The notes: generated from the letters alone by a model not told the origin. A stretch of DNA of 64,000 bases from Bacillus velezensis (GCF_001461825.1 NZ_LLZC01000020.1:124001-188000), one strand, 5' to 3'. Shown: positions 16,613-25,299, numbered from the stretch's first letter. Numbers and translations: made by a program.

Positions 16613-17470
16613 TCACAGTAAATTCCTGATCATATGCGCAACGCCGTTTTGATCATTTGTCAATGTAACGGCATCAGCGATCTCCTTAATATCTTCTCTC
16701 GCATTCCCCATCGCTATGCCTTTTCCGGCCGCCTGAAGCATTGAATAGTCATTTAAGCTGTCACCGACCGCGGCGGTTTCAGCCATCGGAATGCCTAGCT
16801 TTTGCGCCAGCCGTTTGAGCGCCTGCCCTTTAGAGGCGTTTCGAGACGCCAGTTCGAAGTTGTGGTCGGCAGAGCTGACAAGGGTGAGATCTTTCTGACC
16901 GCTGAATCGGTCCCAGCCCGCTTTCAGCTTCCGCTCATCAAACGAAAATCCGAGAATATTATAAAAATCCAGATGCTCTTCTTTCTCAAAGAGCTCACGG
17001 TATGAATGAATGTAAGCAAAGCCGGATTGGCTGTATTGCACTGAAGCCGCCTGTTCCAAAACGGAAAGATCGGTTTCCGGATTGGCGCTTTTCACCCGGT
17101 CCATTTCGATATCGAGCAGCTGCCTGCCGGTTTCAGGCGTATAGATGGCTTTGTTTGTAAACACCTCATAGTAATATTGATTCTCTTCAAGCCAGGACAA
17201 AATGCCGCGGGCTCTTGTTTCTGCAATCGCATCACAGTGGTACAGGCTGCCGTCAGGAGCATGAATGGCGGCTCCGTTTGCGCTGATGACCCACGTTTTT
17301 ATGCCGAGCGGTTCGAATATGGAGTGCACGTCAAAATGCGCGCGTCCCGTGGAAATCACGATTTCAATTCCCGCTTGCCGGGCTTCCCTTAAAGCCCGCT
17401 CATTTTCATCGCTTACTTGATGACTGCTGTTCAGCAGTGTGCCGTCCAGATCTATGGCAATCAGTTTCAC
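16613..17470 (-). CDS. ywpJ: Cof-type HAD phosphatase YwpJ
   Basis: The 285-residue protein is a haloacid dehalogenase-type phosphatase of the Cof subfamily. Motif I is IDLDGTLLN at residues 5-13 with the nucleophilic Asp, motif II is VISTGRAHFD, and motifs III/IV are KGQALKRLAQ and VGDSLNDYSML near residue 235. Members hydrolyse sugar phosphates or FMN. Its start overlaps the end of glcR by 4 bases, so the two are co-translated and a sugar-phosphate substrate is a reasonable guess. Confidence 0.88.
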   Translation of the reverse strand: MKLIAIDLDGTLLNSSHQVSDENERALREARQAGIEIVISTGRAHFDVHSIFEPLGIKTWVISANGAAIHAPDGSLYHCDAIAETRARGILSWLEENQYYYEVFTNKAIYTPETGRQLLDIEMDRVKSANPETDLSVLEQAASVQYSQSGFAYIHSYRELFEKEEHLDFYNILGFSFDERKLKAGWDRFSGQKDLTLVSSADHNFELASRNASKGQALKRLAQKLGIPMAETAAVGDSLNDYSMLQAAGKGIAMGNAREDIKEIADAVTLTNDQNGVAHMIRNLL

Positions 17471-18249
17471 ATGTCCTCATCCTCTTCTTCAGATTCAGTT
17501 ACAAGCAATTCTACGCCGTGCCGGTCGAGCAGATCGCAAAAATCCTGATCAGGCAGCCGATCGGTAATCAGCAGGTCAACCTCGTGCAGGTCTGCATACT
17601 GATAAAAACTCGTACGGCCAAGCTTGGAGTGATCGCTCAGCGCAATCACCTGTTCCGCCTGTCGGATCATTTTACGCTTTACCATGCCGTCTTCTTCATG
17701 AGGTATCGTCAGGCCGTTTTCCGAGATGCCGACAACGCCGATCAGCACCTTATCGGCGTGATAATCCCCCAGTTTTTCTACGACGGAAGCCCCGTATAAA
17801 AACCGGTGTTCCTTCTGGAGCTTTCCGCCGAGCAGGTGAATATCAATTCCCTCTTTTGCGGAAAGGATATCGGCCTGATTGATCGAATTTGTAATAACAG
17901 TGCAGCCGGTGACATTTAAATGCTCCGCGCAGGCCTGCACGGTTGTCGAGGTGTCCAGGATGATCCGGTCTCCTTTATGGATCAGGGATGCGGCCAGCTT
18001 GCCGATTTTGTTTTTCTCTTCAGAAACGGTTTTCAGCCGGCCCGAATAGCCCGGAACTTCCTGATTCACCGACGGCAGAATCGCGCCGCCCCGTGTTCTG
18101 ATAATGGCCCCGCGCTCTTTCAGCTTTACAAGGTCCCTTCTTGCGGTATCTCTTGAAATATGAAGCAGCGAACATATCTGTTCAGCGGTGATCCGCCGAT
18201 GCTGTTTCAAATATTCCATTATCGCAATCAGTCTTTCTTCTTGATACAC
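17467..18249 (-). CDS. glcR: DeoR-family regulator GlcR
   Basis: The 260-residue repressor has an N-terminal winged helix (ITAEQICSLLHISRDTARRD at about 19-38) followed by the DeoR C-terminal sugar-phosphate sensing domain (ILDTSTTVQACAEHL, then IGVVGISENGLTI). In B. subtilis glcR mutants are altered in glucose repression. The start is a GTG at 18249 with GAGG 3-6 bases upstream. It is first in the operon with ywpJ. Confidence 0.87.
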   Translation of the reverse strand: MYQEERLIAIMEYLKQHRRITAEQICSLLHISRDTARRDLVKLKERGAIIRTRGGAILPSVNQEVPGYSGRLKTVSEEKNKIGKLAASLIHKGDRIILDTSTTVQACAEHLNVTGCTVITNSINQADILSAKEGIDIHLLGGKLQKEHRFLYGASVVEKLGDYHADKVLIGVVGISENGLTIPHEEDGMVKRKMIRQAEQVIALSDHSKLGRTSFYQYADLHEVDLLITDRLPDQDFCDLLDRHGVELLVTESEEEDEDM

Positions 18250-18285
18250 GTCCTCATTCCCTTTTTCGTCACTTATCTGTAAGTA

Positions 18286-18314
18286 ATTATAAGTTTTTAT
18301 CCCGATATATTCAA
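18286..18314 (-). promoter_or_regulatory. Promoter of glcR-ywpJ
   Basis: TTGAAT (18309-18314, minus strand), 17-base spacer, TATAAT (18286-18291). Near-consensus sigma-A promoter about 40 bases before the GTG. Confidence 0.65.
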
Positions 18315-18370
18315 TGTTTTTAAGTATTCATAAGCGAAATCACTTCTTTTTAACCATTTTTTAGCTCCCG

Positions 18371-18398
18371 CACAAAAAAACCAGTCTTTCGACTGGCA
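18371..18398 (-). terminator. Terminator of ssbB
   Basis: GCCAGTCGAAAGACTGGT followed by seven T on the minus strand. Confidence 0.75.
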
Positions 18399-18457
18399 AA
18401 TGGGAAGGAGGTATTGCGGGGCCCGCTGAATGGCGGGAAATCGAGGAAAAAAGCATG

Positions 18458-18799
18458 CTATTCAGCCAGCGGCTCTTTCCGTTTTTGATCCATAAACCGA
18501 ACGGTATCAGCCATGACCTCGGTCACATAAACTTTTACGCCGTCTGTCTTTTCATAGCTTCTCGTCTGGATTCTGCCGCTTACACCGACCATTGACCCTT
18601 TTTGGCAGTACAATGCCGTGTTTTCAGCGTTTTTTCTCCAGATGGTGCAGTTGACGAAGTCGGTTCCGGTTTCACCCGACGCGCTTTTAAAATTGCGGTT
18701 TACCGCCAGCGTAATATGCGCGACGGGAATGCCCGCTGATGTAAAACGGAGCTCCGGGTCTTTCGTCAGCAGCCCGACAAGCATAACGTGGTTAAACAA
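18458..18799 (-). CDS. ssbB: Single-stranded DNA-binding protein SsbB
   Basis: SsbB is the competence-associated SSB paralogue that protects incoming single-stranded DNA during transformation. The 113-residue product is a single OB fold (VMLVGLLTKDPELRFTSAG at the start, then NCTIWRKNAENTALYCQKGS, VGVSGRIQTRSY). It lacks the long Gly-rich acidic tail of SsbA. An ATG at 18835 is in frame but has no ribosome site; the TTG at 18799 has GGAGG 7 bases upstream and gives the family length. I looked for paired ComK boxes upstream and did not find a clear set. Confidence 0.9.
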   Translation of the reverse strand: MFNHVMLVGLLTKDPELRFTSAGIPVAHITLAVNRNFKSASGETGTDFVNCTIWRKNAENTALYCQKGSMVGVSGRIQTRSYEKTDGVKVYVTEVMADTVRFMDQKRKEPLAE

Positions 18800-18896
18800 G
18801 CCGTATCCTCCTCTCTTTTTCGAGGCTGGCTTCATTGTAGTACAAGGGCTCGTGAAAGCAAAAAGCGGATAAAGCCGTTATTCGTTCAGGCTGCTC

Positions 18897-19250
18897 TTAT
18901 GTTTTCGTTTTTCTTTCTGATAAAAAAAACTTTTGTTTTTGACCGCTTATGTAATATGTATTTTTGAGCAGCCGCGAGAAAAGTTTCGTTTTGAGCCAGT
19001 CTTTCTCAAACATGCGGACAAACTTTCCGCCGTCCCATGCGAACCAGTAAAAACTCAGCTTTTTATCAGTCAGTGAAAGCTGAATTTTATACTGTTCCAT
19101 GCGGTCTTTTGTTTCATATAAAAAGACGACATTTCCCCTTCTGTTAAGATGCACCTCACAATCTTCCTTTTTGCATACCAAGTAGGAATGATCGTCTTTT
19201 CGCCTTGAACCGTCTTCTATATAGATTTCCTTCAGGCGCAATTGATTCAT
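18897..19250 (-). CDS. ywpG: Conserved hypothetical protein YwpG
   Basis: The 117-residue basic cytoplasmic protein has no domain I can name. Its sequence is rich in Lys, Arg and aromatic residues (LSFYWFAWDGGKFVRMFEKD). The start at 19250 is chosen because GGAGAG lies 6 bases upstream; an ATG six bases earlier abuts that site. It matches B. subtilis ywpG by place between ssbB and ywpF. Confidence 0.7.
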   Translation of the reverse strand: MNQLRLKEIYIEDGSRRKDDHSYLVCKKEDCEVHLNRRGNVVFLYETKDRMEQYKIQLSLTDKKLSFYWFAWDGGKFVRMFEKDWLKTKLFSRLLKNTYYISGQKQKFFLSERKTKT

Positions 19251-19350
19251 AAGCATCTCTCCATGACCATATTCTTTTACATTATAATGAAAAAATAGAA
19301 ATGATTAAATGTTGACCGCCTACAAAAATGATGAAGCATGCCTTACAGCA

Positions 19351-19381
19351 TTTTCCCGGGAAAAATGATATGTGTTATAAT
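19351..19381 (+). promoter_or_regulatory. ywpF promoter with palindrome in the -35 region
   Basis: The perfect 14-bp palindrome TTTTCCCGGGAAAA (19351-19364) lies where the -35 should be, and TATAAT is at 19376-19381. It could be an operator. Confidence 0.45.
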
Positions 19382-19422
19382 AAATGAACGAAAAACATGG
19401 ACAACAGGGGTGAAAATAAGAG

Positions 19423-19833
19423 ATGAAAACCTTTAAACTGGTTGATCTGAATGTGGAACGTTTAGATAAAGACGATCAGCCGATTGAGCAGTTTCCCCTT
19501 TTAGACGGATTGATTATTAACAAAGAGGACGGAGAAAATCACTGGTTAATTGAAGCACTGGTCCCGGCCGAACACTTTTCTTTTTTTGACATGCTGATGA
19601 AAAGCCAGAAAGAAGCGAAGGTGTTTGTAACGATTACGAAAAAAAGCAACCGTCCCGCCCAGCTGACGGGAAGCATCAAAAATATCGTCGAGCTGGAAAG
19701 AAGTATACAAGTTTTAATTTACGGTCAAATGGTGTCAAGAAACCACCCCGGATCAGAAAGCATTCTGGAGTCGCTCGTGAAAGAAGGCTACTCGGGCAGC
19801 CGGCTGATTGAAGCGTTTAAACAAAAATTATAA
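19423..19833 (+). CDS. ywpF: Conserved protein YwpF
   Basis: The 136-residue protein belongs to the YwpF family of Bacilli, of unknown biochemical role. Visible are a beta-rich first half (FKLVDLNVERLDKDDQPIEQ) and a helical end (LLDGLIINKEDGENHWLIEA in the middle, SLVKEGYSGSRLIEAFKQKL at the end). It is a single-gene transcript: its own promoter upstream, a terminator directly after it. Confidence 0.8.
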   Translation: MKTFKLVDLNVERLDKDDQPIEQFPLLDGLIINKEDGENHWLIEALVPAEHFSFFDMLMKSQKEAKVFVTITKKSNRPAQLTGSIKNIVELERSIQVLIYGQMVSRNHPGSESILESLVKEGYSGSRLIEAFKQKL

Positions 19834-19840
19834 TCATGAA

Positions 19841-19876
19841 AAAGGCCGGACGTTAATCATCCAGCCTTTTTTTGTG
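19841..19876 (+). terminator. Terminator of ywpF, possibly shared with mscL
   Basis: AAAGGCCGGA and TCCAGCCTTT pair around CGTTAATCA, followed by a T-run; it lies between two convergent genes. Confidence 0.7.
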
Positions 19877-19878
19877 CC

Positions 19879-20283
19879 TTAGTCATTGTGAGGAGCCCGC
19901 TGTTTCAGCAGATCTCTGATTTCAGTCAGCAGTTCTGTCTGCTGATCTGTTTCCTCGGCTTCTTCAGCCTCTTCTTCTGCTTCTTTTTTACGTCTCAGCT
20001 TGCCTATTGTGCGGATCACGATAAAAATAGAAAATGAAATAATGAAGAAGTTCACAATCGTTTGAATGAAGCTTCCGTACTTGATATGAGCCTCGCCGAA
20101 TGTCACGGCCAGCCCTGAAAAGTCAAGACCGCCAAGAAGCAGGCCGACAAGCGGCATGATGATGTCTTCAACGAGCGACGTCACGATTTTGCCGAAAGCG
20201 CCGCCGATGACGACACCGATTGCCAGATCCATGATATTGCCCCGCATCGCAAAGCTTTTAAATTCTGACCACATTAGATTCAC
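19879..20283 (-). CDS. mscL: Large-conductance mechanosensitive channel MscL
   Basis: MscL opens under membrane tension to release solutes after hypo-osmotic shock. The 134-residue protein has the family start [20 protein letters not shown], the first helix with the gate [21 protein letters not shown], a second helix (about 70-95, [20 protein letters not shown]) and an acidic, glutamate-rich C-terminal helix. Length and order are normal. Confidence 0.93.
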   Translation of the reverse strand: MNLMWSEFKSFAMRGNIMDLAIGVVIGGAFGKIVTSLVEDIIMPLVGLLLGGLDFSGLAVTFGEAHIKYGSFIQTIVNFFIISFSIFIVIRTIGKLRRKKEAEEEAEEAEETDQQTELLTEIRDLLKQRAPHND

Positions 20284-20293
20284 CCCTTTCTAT

Positions 20294-20325
20294 ACAAAAT
20301 GGGCTTTTTATAAGCCCATTTGTTT
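20294..20325 (-). terminator. Terminator of fabZ
   Basis: AAATGGGCTTATA and AGCCCATTT pair; it lies between the fabZ stop and mscL. Confidence 0.65.
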
Positions 20326-20329
20326 GTTT

Positions 20330-20755
20330 TTATTCTCCGAGCGCAAAAGTTAATTCAGCTTCACACACGAGCTCGCCGTCAACTTTGGCAACGCCTTTGC
20401 CGCGTCCGATCGTACCGCGCGCGCGGGTAATATCAACCTCAAGCTCCAGCTTGTCACCCGGTTTTACCTGCTTTTTGAAACGGCAGTTATCAATCCCCGC
20501 AAAAAATGCAAGTCTGCCCCGGTTTTCTTCTTTAATCAGCATCGCAACCGCTCCGACCTGCGCCAAAGCCTCTACGATTAATACGCCCGGCATAACAGGG
20601 TATTCAGGAAAATGGCCGTTGAAAAAATCTTCATTCGCCGTCACATTTTTATATCCCGCCGCCCGTTTTCCTTCTTCGACTTCCGTAATTCTGTCTACCA
20701 GAAGAAACGGATAGCGATGGGGAATAATTTCTTTAATTTGCTGAGTATCAAGCAT
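20330..20755 (-). CDS. fabZ: (3R)-hydroxyacyl-ACP dehydratase FabZ
   Basis: FabZ removes water from 3-hydroxyacyl-ACP in fatty acid elongation. The 141-residue hot-dog protein has [14 protein letters not shown] and the catalytic His in [18 protein letters not shown], with the partner Glu in the same helix. A longer frame starts at 20809, but the ATG at 20755 follows AAGGAG by 11 bases and gives the family length. Confidence 0.93.
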   Translation of the reverse strand: MLDTQQIKEIIPHRYPFLLVDRITEVEEGKRAAGYKNVTANEDFFNGHFPEYPVMPGVLIVEALAQVGAVAMLIKEENRGRLAFFAGIDNCRFKKQVKPGDKLELEVDITRARGTIGRGKGVAKVDGELVCEAELTFALGE

Positions 20756-20869
20756 TCTCTTGACATCTCCTTCATCGACAATAGTATGTATAGAAGGTAT
20801 ATGTGGCAACCAATCTGTACATTTGGAAGTATATTATGAATCAATTTCTTTTTCAACCGCGCTGTAAAC

Positions 20870-20896
20870 TGTAACCAGCTGGCAATGAGCCTCGTC
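20870..20896 (+). promoter_or_regulatory. Candidate ECF-type (sigma-X) promoter of rapD
   Basis: TGTAAC (20870-20875), 17-base spacer, CGTC (20893-20896), the pattern of extracytoplasmic-function sigma factors. B. subtilis rapD is in the sigma-X regulon by published work. Confidence 0.55.
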
Positions 20897-20950
20897 CATT
20901 AATGTGTTATGATAAATAAAGATTTTTACCCTATGCAAAGAGGTTGGAAG

Positions 20951-22015
20951 ATGATTGCTAAGTTTACTGAAAAACGTACGCGGGTGATGCTGAATGAGTG
21001 GTATGACGCCATGGGAAAACGCCAATTCGATCTAGCCCGTTCCCTTCACGAACAAATCAATCAGCATCTCCCCAAATTACAAAAGAATGCAAAGCTCAAA
21101 CTCAGATATCAGCTGTTTTTCGCACGGTTTCAGCTGCTGTTTGAGAAAAAAGACGGTCTGAATAAACTGTTCTGCGAGCTGAAGCGGCGCAAAGATGAGA
21201 TGGATCATGAATTAACTTATTATTTCTATTTTTTCAAAGGGTTATTCCATATGGTGAATGGCGCTCCGAACCGTGCTGTCTGCCGCTTTAAAGAAGCTGA
21301 ACAGTACCTGCCGGCCATACAGGACCGTTTCGAAGCCGCTGAATTTTATTATAAAACAGCGGGTGCATATTACATGATGAAGTCGCCTGCGCTCTCCATT
21401 CAATATGTCAATAAAGCGCTGGAAATCTATCAAGATGAAGCCGGCTACATCAAAAAAACGCTCAGCTGCCGGCTGCTTCTCGCCGTGAATTATATAGACG
21501 AGGCACGCTATGAAGACGCAGAACAGCTCTTTAATGAATCCATAAAGATAACGGACCGGATCAATGACAATAACCTGCTGTGCCACGCCTATTATAATTT
21601 TGGTTTTTTAAAGACCGCCCAGAAAAAAGATAAAGAGGCCCTCCCTTTTTACAAAAAGGTATTGGGCAATCAGCGTTTCGAGAAAGAGTCTCCCGTTTCC
21701 TACCTTCATTGTGTATACGAAGCGGTCAGAGCACTTTTTAAAACCGGTTCTGCCGCCGAAGGACAAACCGTGCTGCAGAAAGGTTTATACATATCTGAAA
21801 AAGTGCAGAACAAGATTATGAAATTGAAGCTGACCGCGCTCAACATACTGTACACCGCTCAGGAGGACCCGTACGACCGATTGCAGAAGCTTGTGCTGGA
21901 GCTGCAGAAAATTGAAGCGTGGGTGGATTTGGAAGTGCTGCTTCAGGATATTACTGATTACTACAAAAAAAAGGGCGATTTTGAGAAAGCCGCATTTTTT
22001 ATCATGCGCGGCTGA
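20951..22015 (+). CDS. rapD: Rap-family TPR regulator RapD
   Basis: Rap proteins bind response regulators (Spo0F or ComA class) through an N-terminal three-helix bundle and sense Phr peptides with TPR repeats. The 354-residue product has MLNEWYDAMGKRQFDLARSL at its start and at least five TPR-like helix pairs afterwards (for example FNESIKITDRINDNNLLCHA and ALPFYKKVLG). The ATG at 20951 follows AGAGG by 8 bases; an in-frame ATG at 20909 lies inside the promoter region. No phr peptide gene follows: the next gene, flhP, is convergent. Confidence 0.88.
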   Translation: MIAKFTEKRTRVMLNEWYDAMGKRQFDLARSLHEQINQHLPKLQKNAKLKLRYQLFFARFQLLFEKKDGLNKLFCELKRRKDEMDHELTYYFYFFKGLFHMVNGAPNRAVCRFKEAEQYLPAIQDRFEAAEFYYKTAGAYYMMKSPALSIQYVNKALEIYQDEAGYIKKTLSCRLLLAVNYIDEARYEDAEQLFNESIKITDRINDNNLLCHAYYNFGFLKTAQKKDKEALPFYKKVLGNQRFEKESPVSYLHCVYEAVRALFKTGSAAEGQTVLQKGLYISEKVQNKIMKLKLTALNILYTAQEDPYDRLQKLVLELQKIEAWVDLEVLLQDITDYYKKKGDFEKAAFFIMRG

Positions 22016-22032
22016 TCAAAACGCCCCTTCTT

Positions 22033-22857
22033 TTATCTGACTGAGTTGATTAAGCCCAGCATTTGGTCTCCCAATGTAATCGTGCGGCTGTTCAGCTGAT
22101 AGGAACGCTGAGACACGATTAAGTCGGTCATTTCTTTTGACATATCGACATTTGAACTTTCAAGCGCGCCCTGCTCCATGCCGATTGCCTGCCGGTTTGC
22201 GCCGGTAAGCTCTTCAATCGCTGAAGCCCCCGCGCCGTTTACGGAAAACAGATTATCCCCTTCCGCATGAAGCGCCTGAGGATTATTGACATTGACGATG
22301 CCGAGATTAAACGTCTGCGAACGGGTTCCCGCCTGGTCTGAAGCAGTCAGCGTTCCGGTTTTGCTGATTTTCAGCTGAGTCAGCGAACTGTCAATTTGTA
22401 TGGGCTGACCGTTCTCATCGAGAATGGGATTGCCTCCCGCTGTCATCAGCTGAAGCAGCCGGTCATTTCCGCCTGCCGGCTTGAGGGAAAGTGAGCCGTC
22501 CCTTGTATACACCCGCCGTCCGTCCGCTTCTGCCTGAAGATATTGATAAGGTGATGTGAACGCGATATCAAGGTCACGGTCGGTTTTTTTGATGCTTCCC
22601 TGCCCTGAGTCCAGCTGCGGAGTCATGACCGTTCCGGCGCCGAGACGCAGGCCGGGCGGCGTTTTCCGCATGTCCGGCGAATTTTCCTTTTTGTCATCTA
22701 TATGGTCATACTGCTGTCTGATCAGCTCGGAAAAGCGGGAGTCCCTCGCTTTATAGCCTGTCGTATCACTGTTTGAAAGGTTGCTGCTGACTGTATCCAT
22801 CTGCTGCTGAAGCTGATTTAAGGCTGTTGAAGCCGTCAGCATTGATCTGAGCATCAT
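22033..22857 (-). CDS. flhP: Flagellar basal-body rod protein FlhP
   Basis: FlhP is a distal-rod (FlgG-like) component of the flagellar basal body. The 274 residues have the conserved N-terminal axial motif (MDTVSSNLSNSDTTGYKA) and the matching C-terminal coil (QGALESSNVDMSKEMTDLIV, RSYQLNSRTI), which fold together. It lies 21 bases downstream of flhO. The ATG two codons in is an alternative start. Confidence 0.9.
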   Translation of the reverse strand: MMLRSMLTASTALNQLQQQMDTVSSNLSNSDTTGYKARDSRFSELIRQQYDHIDDKKENSPDMRKTPPGLRLGAGTVMTPQLDSGQGSIKKTDRDLDIAFTSPYQYLQAEADGRRVYTRDGSLSLKPAGGNDRLLQLMTAGGNPILDENGQPIQIDSSLTQLKISKTGTLTASDQAGTRSQTFNLGIVNVNNPQALHAEGDNLFSVNGAGASAIEELTGANRQAIGMEQGALESSNVDMSKEMTDLIVSQRSYQLNSRTITLGDQMLGLINSVR

Positions 22858-22878
22858 AATTGAACGTCCCCCATTTTG

Positions 22879-23676
22879 TTACACTTTGCCGATTTCATTT
22901 GCGGCTTTATCCATGCTTTTATCGTAAGCCTGAATGACTTTCTGATTGGCTTCAAATGATCTGTATGCTTCCGTCATTTCTGTATACGTGCTCGTCACGT
23001 CCACGTTCGAAAGCTCCGAGACGCCTTGCTTTAATGAATACGAGACTTGGGGATTCGCCGCCGCGCTCGGCAGTTCAGAGCCGTCGGCCGTGCTGTATAG
23101 GTCATTGCCGTCCCGTTTCAGATTGCGCACGTCTTCTTCCATTCTGATATCAATCTGCCCCGCCGGCCGGCCGTTTGTCGTGACCGTTCCGTTTTCTGAT
23201 ACGGTGAATTTTTCATTGTCGACTGTAATCGGCTGTCCGTTTGTTGATAACACAAGGTTTCCGTTTATCGTAAGCTGATTGTTTTCATTTAATGAGAAAG
23301 TGCTGCTTTTTGAATAGCGGACGCCGCCCGCGGTCTGCACGGGATAAAACAGCTCGGCGTTTTCATTCGTTTCGGCATTCTTGGGAACCTGATTCTCCAT
23401 CAGCGCGATATCCGTCGGCTGATCGGTCGTTTTCAGGCTTCCCTGCGTAAACAACGGTTTCAGCTCCTGCATGTATACGCCTGTGTTGACGGAGCCGATT
23501 TTCGTTTTTTTGTCGCCTTCTATTCGGCTCAGAAGCATCTCGGGAAAGGCGCGGATTGAACCTTGATCCTCTTTGTACCCTGATGTATTCGCGTTTGCGA
23601 TGTTATTTGACAGCATTTCCGTTCTTCTCTGCTGTGTAATCATTGCGGACGTTGCGGTATATAATCCTTTTAACAA
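22879..23676 (-). CDS. flhO: Flagellar basal-body rod protein FlhO
   Basis: Paralogue of FlhP and likewise a distal-rod protein. It has the axial motif TEMLSNNIANANTSGYKE at the N-terminus and the C-terminal coil KQGVSELSNVDVTSTYTEMT. A GTG at 23685 is possible, but it sits inside the ribosome site AGAGGTGG; the TTG at 23676 has correct spacing and gives the B. subtilis start (265 residues). In B. subtilis flhO and flhP are cotranscribed with mbl. Confidence 0.9.
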   Translation of the reverse strand: MLKGLYTATSAMITQQRRTEMLSNNIANANTSGYKEDQGSIRAFPEMLLSRIEGDKKTKIGSVNTGVYMQELKPLFTQGSLKTTDQPTDIALMENQVPKNAETNENAELFYPVQTAGGVRYSKSSTFSLNENNQLTINGNLVLSTNGQPITVDNEKFTVSENGTVTTNGRPAGQIDIRMEEDVRNLKRDGNDLYSTADGSELPSAAANPQVSYSLKQGVSELSNVDVTSTYTEMTEAYRSFEANQKVIQAYDKSMDKAANEIGKV

Positions 23677-23708
23677 GTCTTCCACCTCTGAAATAGCATT
23701 ATTTCCAG

Positions 23709-23737
23709 TTGCACCACCGGAACATTTGTTCTATAAT
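23709..23737 (+). promoter_or_regulatory. Strong outward promoter with LexA-like palindrome
   Basis: TTGCAC (23709-23714), 17-base spacer, TATAAT (23732-23737) on the plus strand, opposite to flhO and mbl. The last 12 bases of the spacer are GAACATTTGTTC (23720-23731), a perfect palindrome; the other strand with flanks, AGAACAAATGTTCC, matches the LexA consensus CGAACRNRYGTTYC at 13 of 14 positions. Confidence 0.55.
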
Positions 23738-23800
23738 GAAAATCAGCATTTTTTCTTATTATCGGATTTACATTCCCGTTCGTGAAGGGTTTGGCAGAAA

Positions 23801-23831
23801 AAAACCCCATTCTTTTTCAGAATGAGGTTTT
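23801..23831 (-). terminator. Terminator of mbl
   Basis: AAAACCTCATTCT, loop, AGAATGGGGTTTT followed by more T on the minus strand; on the plus strand only four T follow, so termination in that direction should be weaker. Confidence 0.75.
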
Positions 23832-23835
23832 ATCA

Positions 23836-24837
23836 TCAGCTCAGTTTGCGTTTTGGAAGCTTGTCCATGTTATCCAGCATGACGCCGGTTCCGACCGCAA
23901 CACAATCCATCGGGTTCTCAGCGACAAGAACAGGCACCCTCAGCTCTTCGGCAAGAAGCTGGTCAAGCCCGTTTAACAGCGCTCCACCGCCGGTAATGAT
24001 AACGCCGCGGTCGATGATGTCAGCGGACAATTCAGGCGGTGTTCTTTCAAGAACCTGCTTGGCGGCCTGCACAATGACGGCAACTGATTCACGAAGGGCT
24101 TCTTCTACTTCTTTGCTGTTTACTGTAATCGTTCTCGGCAGACCGGAAACCATGTCACGGCCGCGGATGGTGATTTCTTCATGACGTGCGTCTGGGAAAA
24201 CCGTTGCGACCTTCACCTTAATATCTTCAGCGGTACGTTCACCGATCAGCAGCTTATACTCGCGTTTGATATAATTTAAGATTTCCATGTCAAACTTGTC
24301 CCCAGCCATCTTAATAGAAGAGGAGGTGACAATATCGCCCATAGAAATAACTGCGATATCTGTCGTACCGCCTCCGATGTCAACAACCATGTTACCGCTC
24401 GGCTGGAAGATTTCCATACCCGCGCCGATAGCGGCAACTTTCGGTTCTTCTTCAAGGTACACATGCTTTCCGCCGCTTTTTTCAGCTGCTTCTTTAATCG
24501 CTTTTTGCTCAACGGATGTAATATTCGTCGGGCAGCAGATCAGCATGCGCGGTTTTGAGAAAAGTCCTTTTACATTCAGCTTATTAATGAAATGTTTCAG
24601 CATGGCTTCTGTTACTTCGAAGTCTGCGATTACGCCGTCTTTCAGCGGACGGATCGCAACAATATTCCCAGGTGTACGTCCAACCATTCGTCTGGCTTCT
24701 TCACCGACAGCCAGCACTTTGCCGCTGTTTTTATCAAGTGCCACAACGGAAGGCTCATTCAGAACAATTCCTTTTCCTTTTACATGGATCAGTACATTTG
24801 CAGTACCGAGGTCAATTCCAATATCCCTTGCAAACAT
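23836..24837 (-). CDS. mbl: MreB-like actin homologue Mbl
   Basis: Mbl forms membrane-associated filaments that direct cylindrical wall synthesis. The 333 residues show the actin ATPase motifs: phosphate 1 DIGIDLGTANVLIHV at 4-18, phosphate 2 VVDIGGGTTDIAVISMG near 155, and adenosine motif GVIITGGGALLNGLDQLL near 285. Length and motifs are those of the family. It lies 180 bases downstream of spoIIID. Confidence 0.93.
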   Translation of the reverse strand: MFARDIGIDLGTANVLIHVKGKGIVLNEPSVVALDKNSGKVLAVGEEARRMVGRTPGNIVAIRPLKDGVIADFEVTEAMLKHFINKLNVKGLFSKPRMLICCPTNITSVEQKAIKEAAEKSGGKHVYLEEEPKVAAIGAGMEIFQPSGNMVVDIGGGTTDIAVISMGDIVTSSSIKMAGDKFDMEILNYIKREYKLLIGERTAEDIKVKVATVFPDARHEEITIRGRDMVSGLPRTITVNSKEVEEALRESVAVIVQAAKQVLERTPPELSADIIDRGVIITGGGALLNGLDQLLAEELRVPVLVAENPMDCVAVGTGVMLDNMDKLPKRKLS

Positions 24838-25017
24838 CTATTTATATCCTCCTTGATATCTGTTTCACAGTAAAATATCCACATTGTGCCCTAATTATAT
24901 ATATTATCATAATTTATCAAAAAAAAGCTGCTGAACGATATAAGTTCTTGACAAAATTTTGCGGATATTCGCGAAACCGCCCGGGAGGAGAAAAAAGGGC
25001 CCGGCAGACGTCAGGCG

Positions 25018-25299
25018 CTACGGCTGCTGAACGGGCTCCCCTTCAAGAATTTCATCCTTCTTGTACTTTAATTTCGTCGCCTCTCCCCCTCTTAAATGTC
25101 TGATGGATTTATGATAATCGAGTATTTCTTTTACTTCATTCGCCAAGTCAGGATTAATTTCAGGCAGGCGCTCTGTCAGATCTTTGTGTACGGTACTTTT
25201 GGAAACACCAAACTCTTTCGCAATGACACGAACGGTTTTTTTCGTCTCCACGATATACTTACCAATCTTGATTGTTCGCTCTTTGATGTAATCGTGCAC
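25018..25299 (-). CDS. spoIIID: Sporulation regulator SpoIIID
   Basis: SpoIIID is the mother-cell DNA-binding protein that modifies the sigma-E programme and turns on sigK. The 93-residue protein has the helix-turn-helix TVRVIAKEFGVSKSTVHKDL at about 23-42 and a basic second region. The ribosome site is GGGGAGGTCGAGTG. In B. subtilis its translation depends on the upstream frame usd, and a candidate exists here. Confidence 0.93.
   Translation of the reverse strand: MHDYIKERTIKIGKYIVETKKTVRVIAKEFGVSKSTVHKDLTERLPEINPDLANEVKEILDYHKSIRHLRGGEATKLKYKKDEILEGEPVQQP

Noticed and set aside
18800-18960. ComK boxes upstream of ssbB
   Set aside because: Several A- and T-runs are present, but no pair with the AAAA-N5-TTTT spacing and separation expected for ComK could be fixed.
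23782-23976. 64-residue plus-strand frame starting in the mbl terminator
   Set aside because: It is mostly antisense to mbl and has no ribosome site. The nearby plus-strand promoter is reported separately as a possible non-coding RNA.
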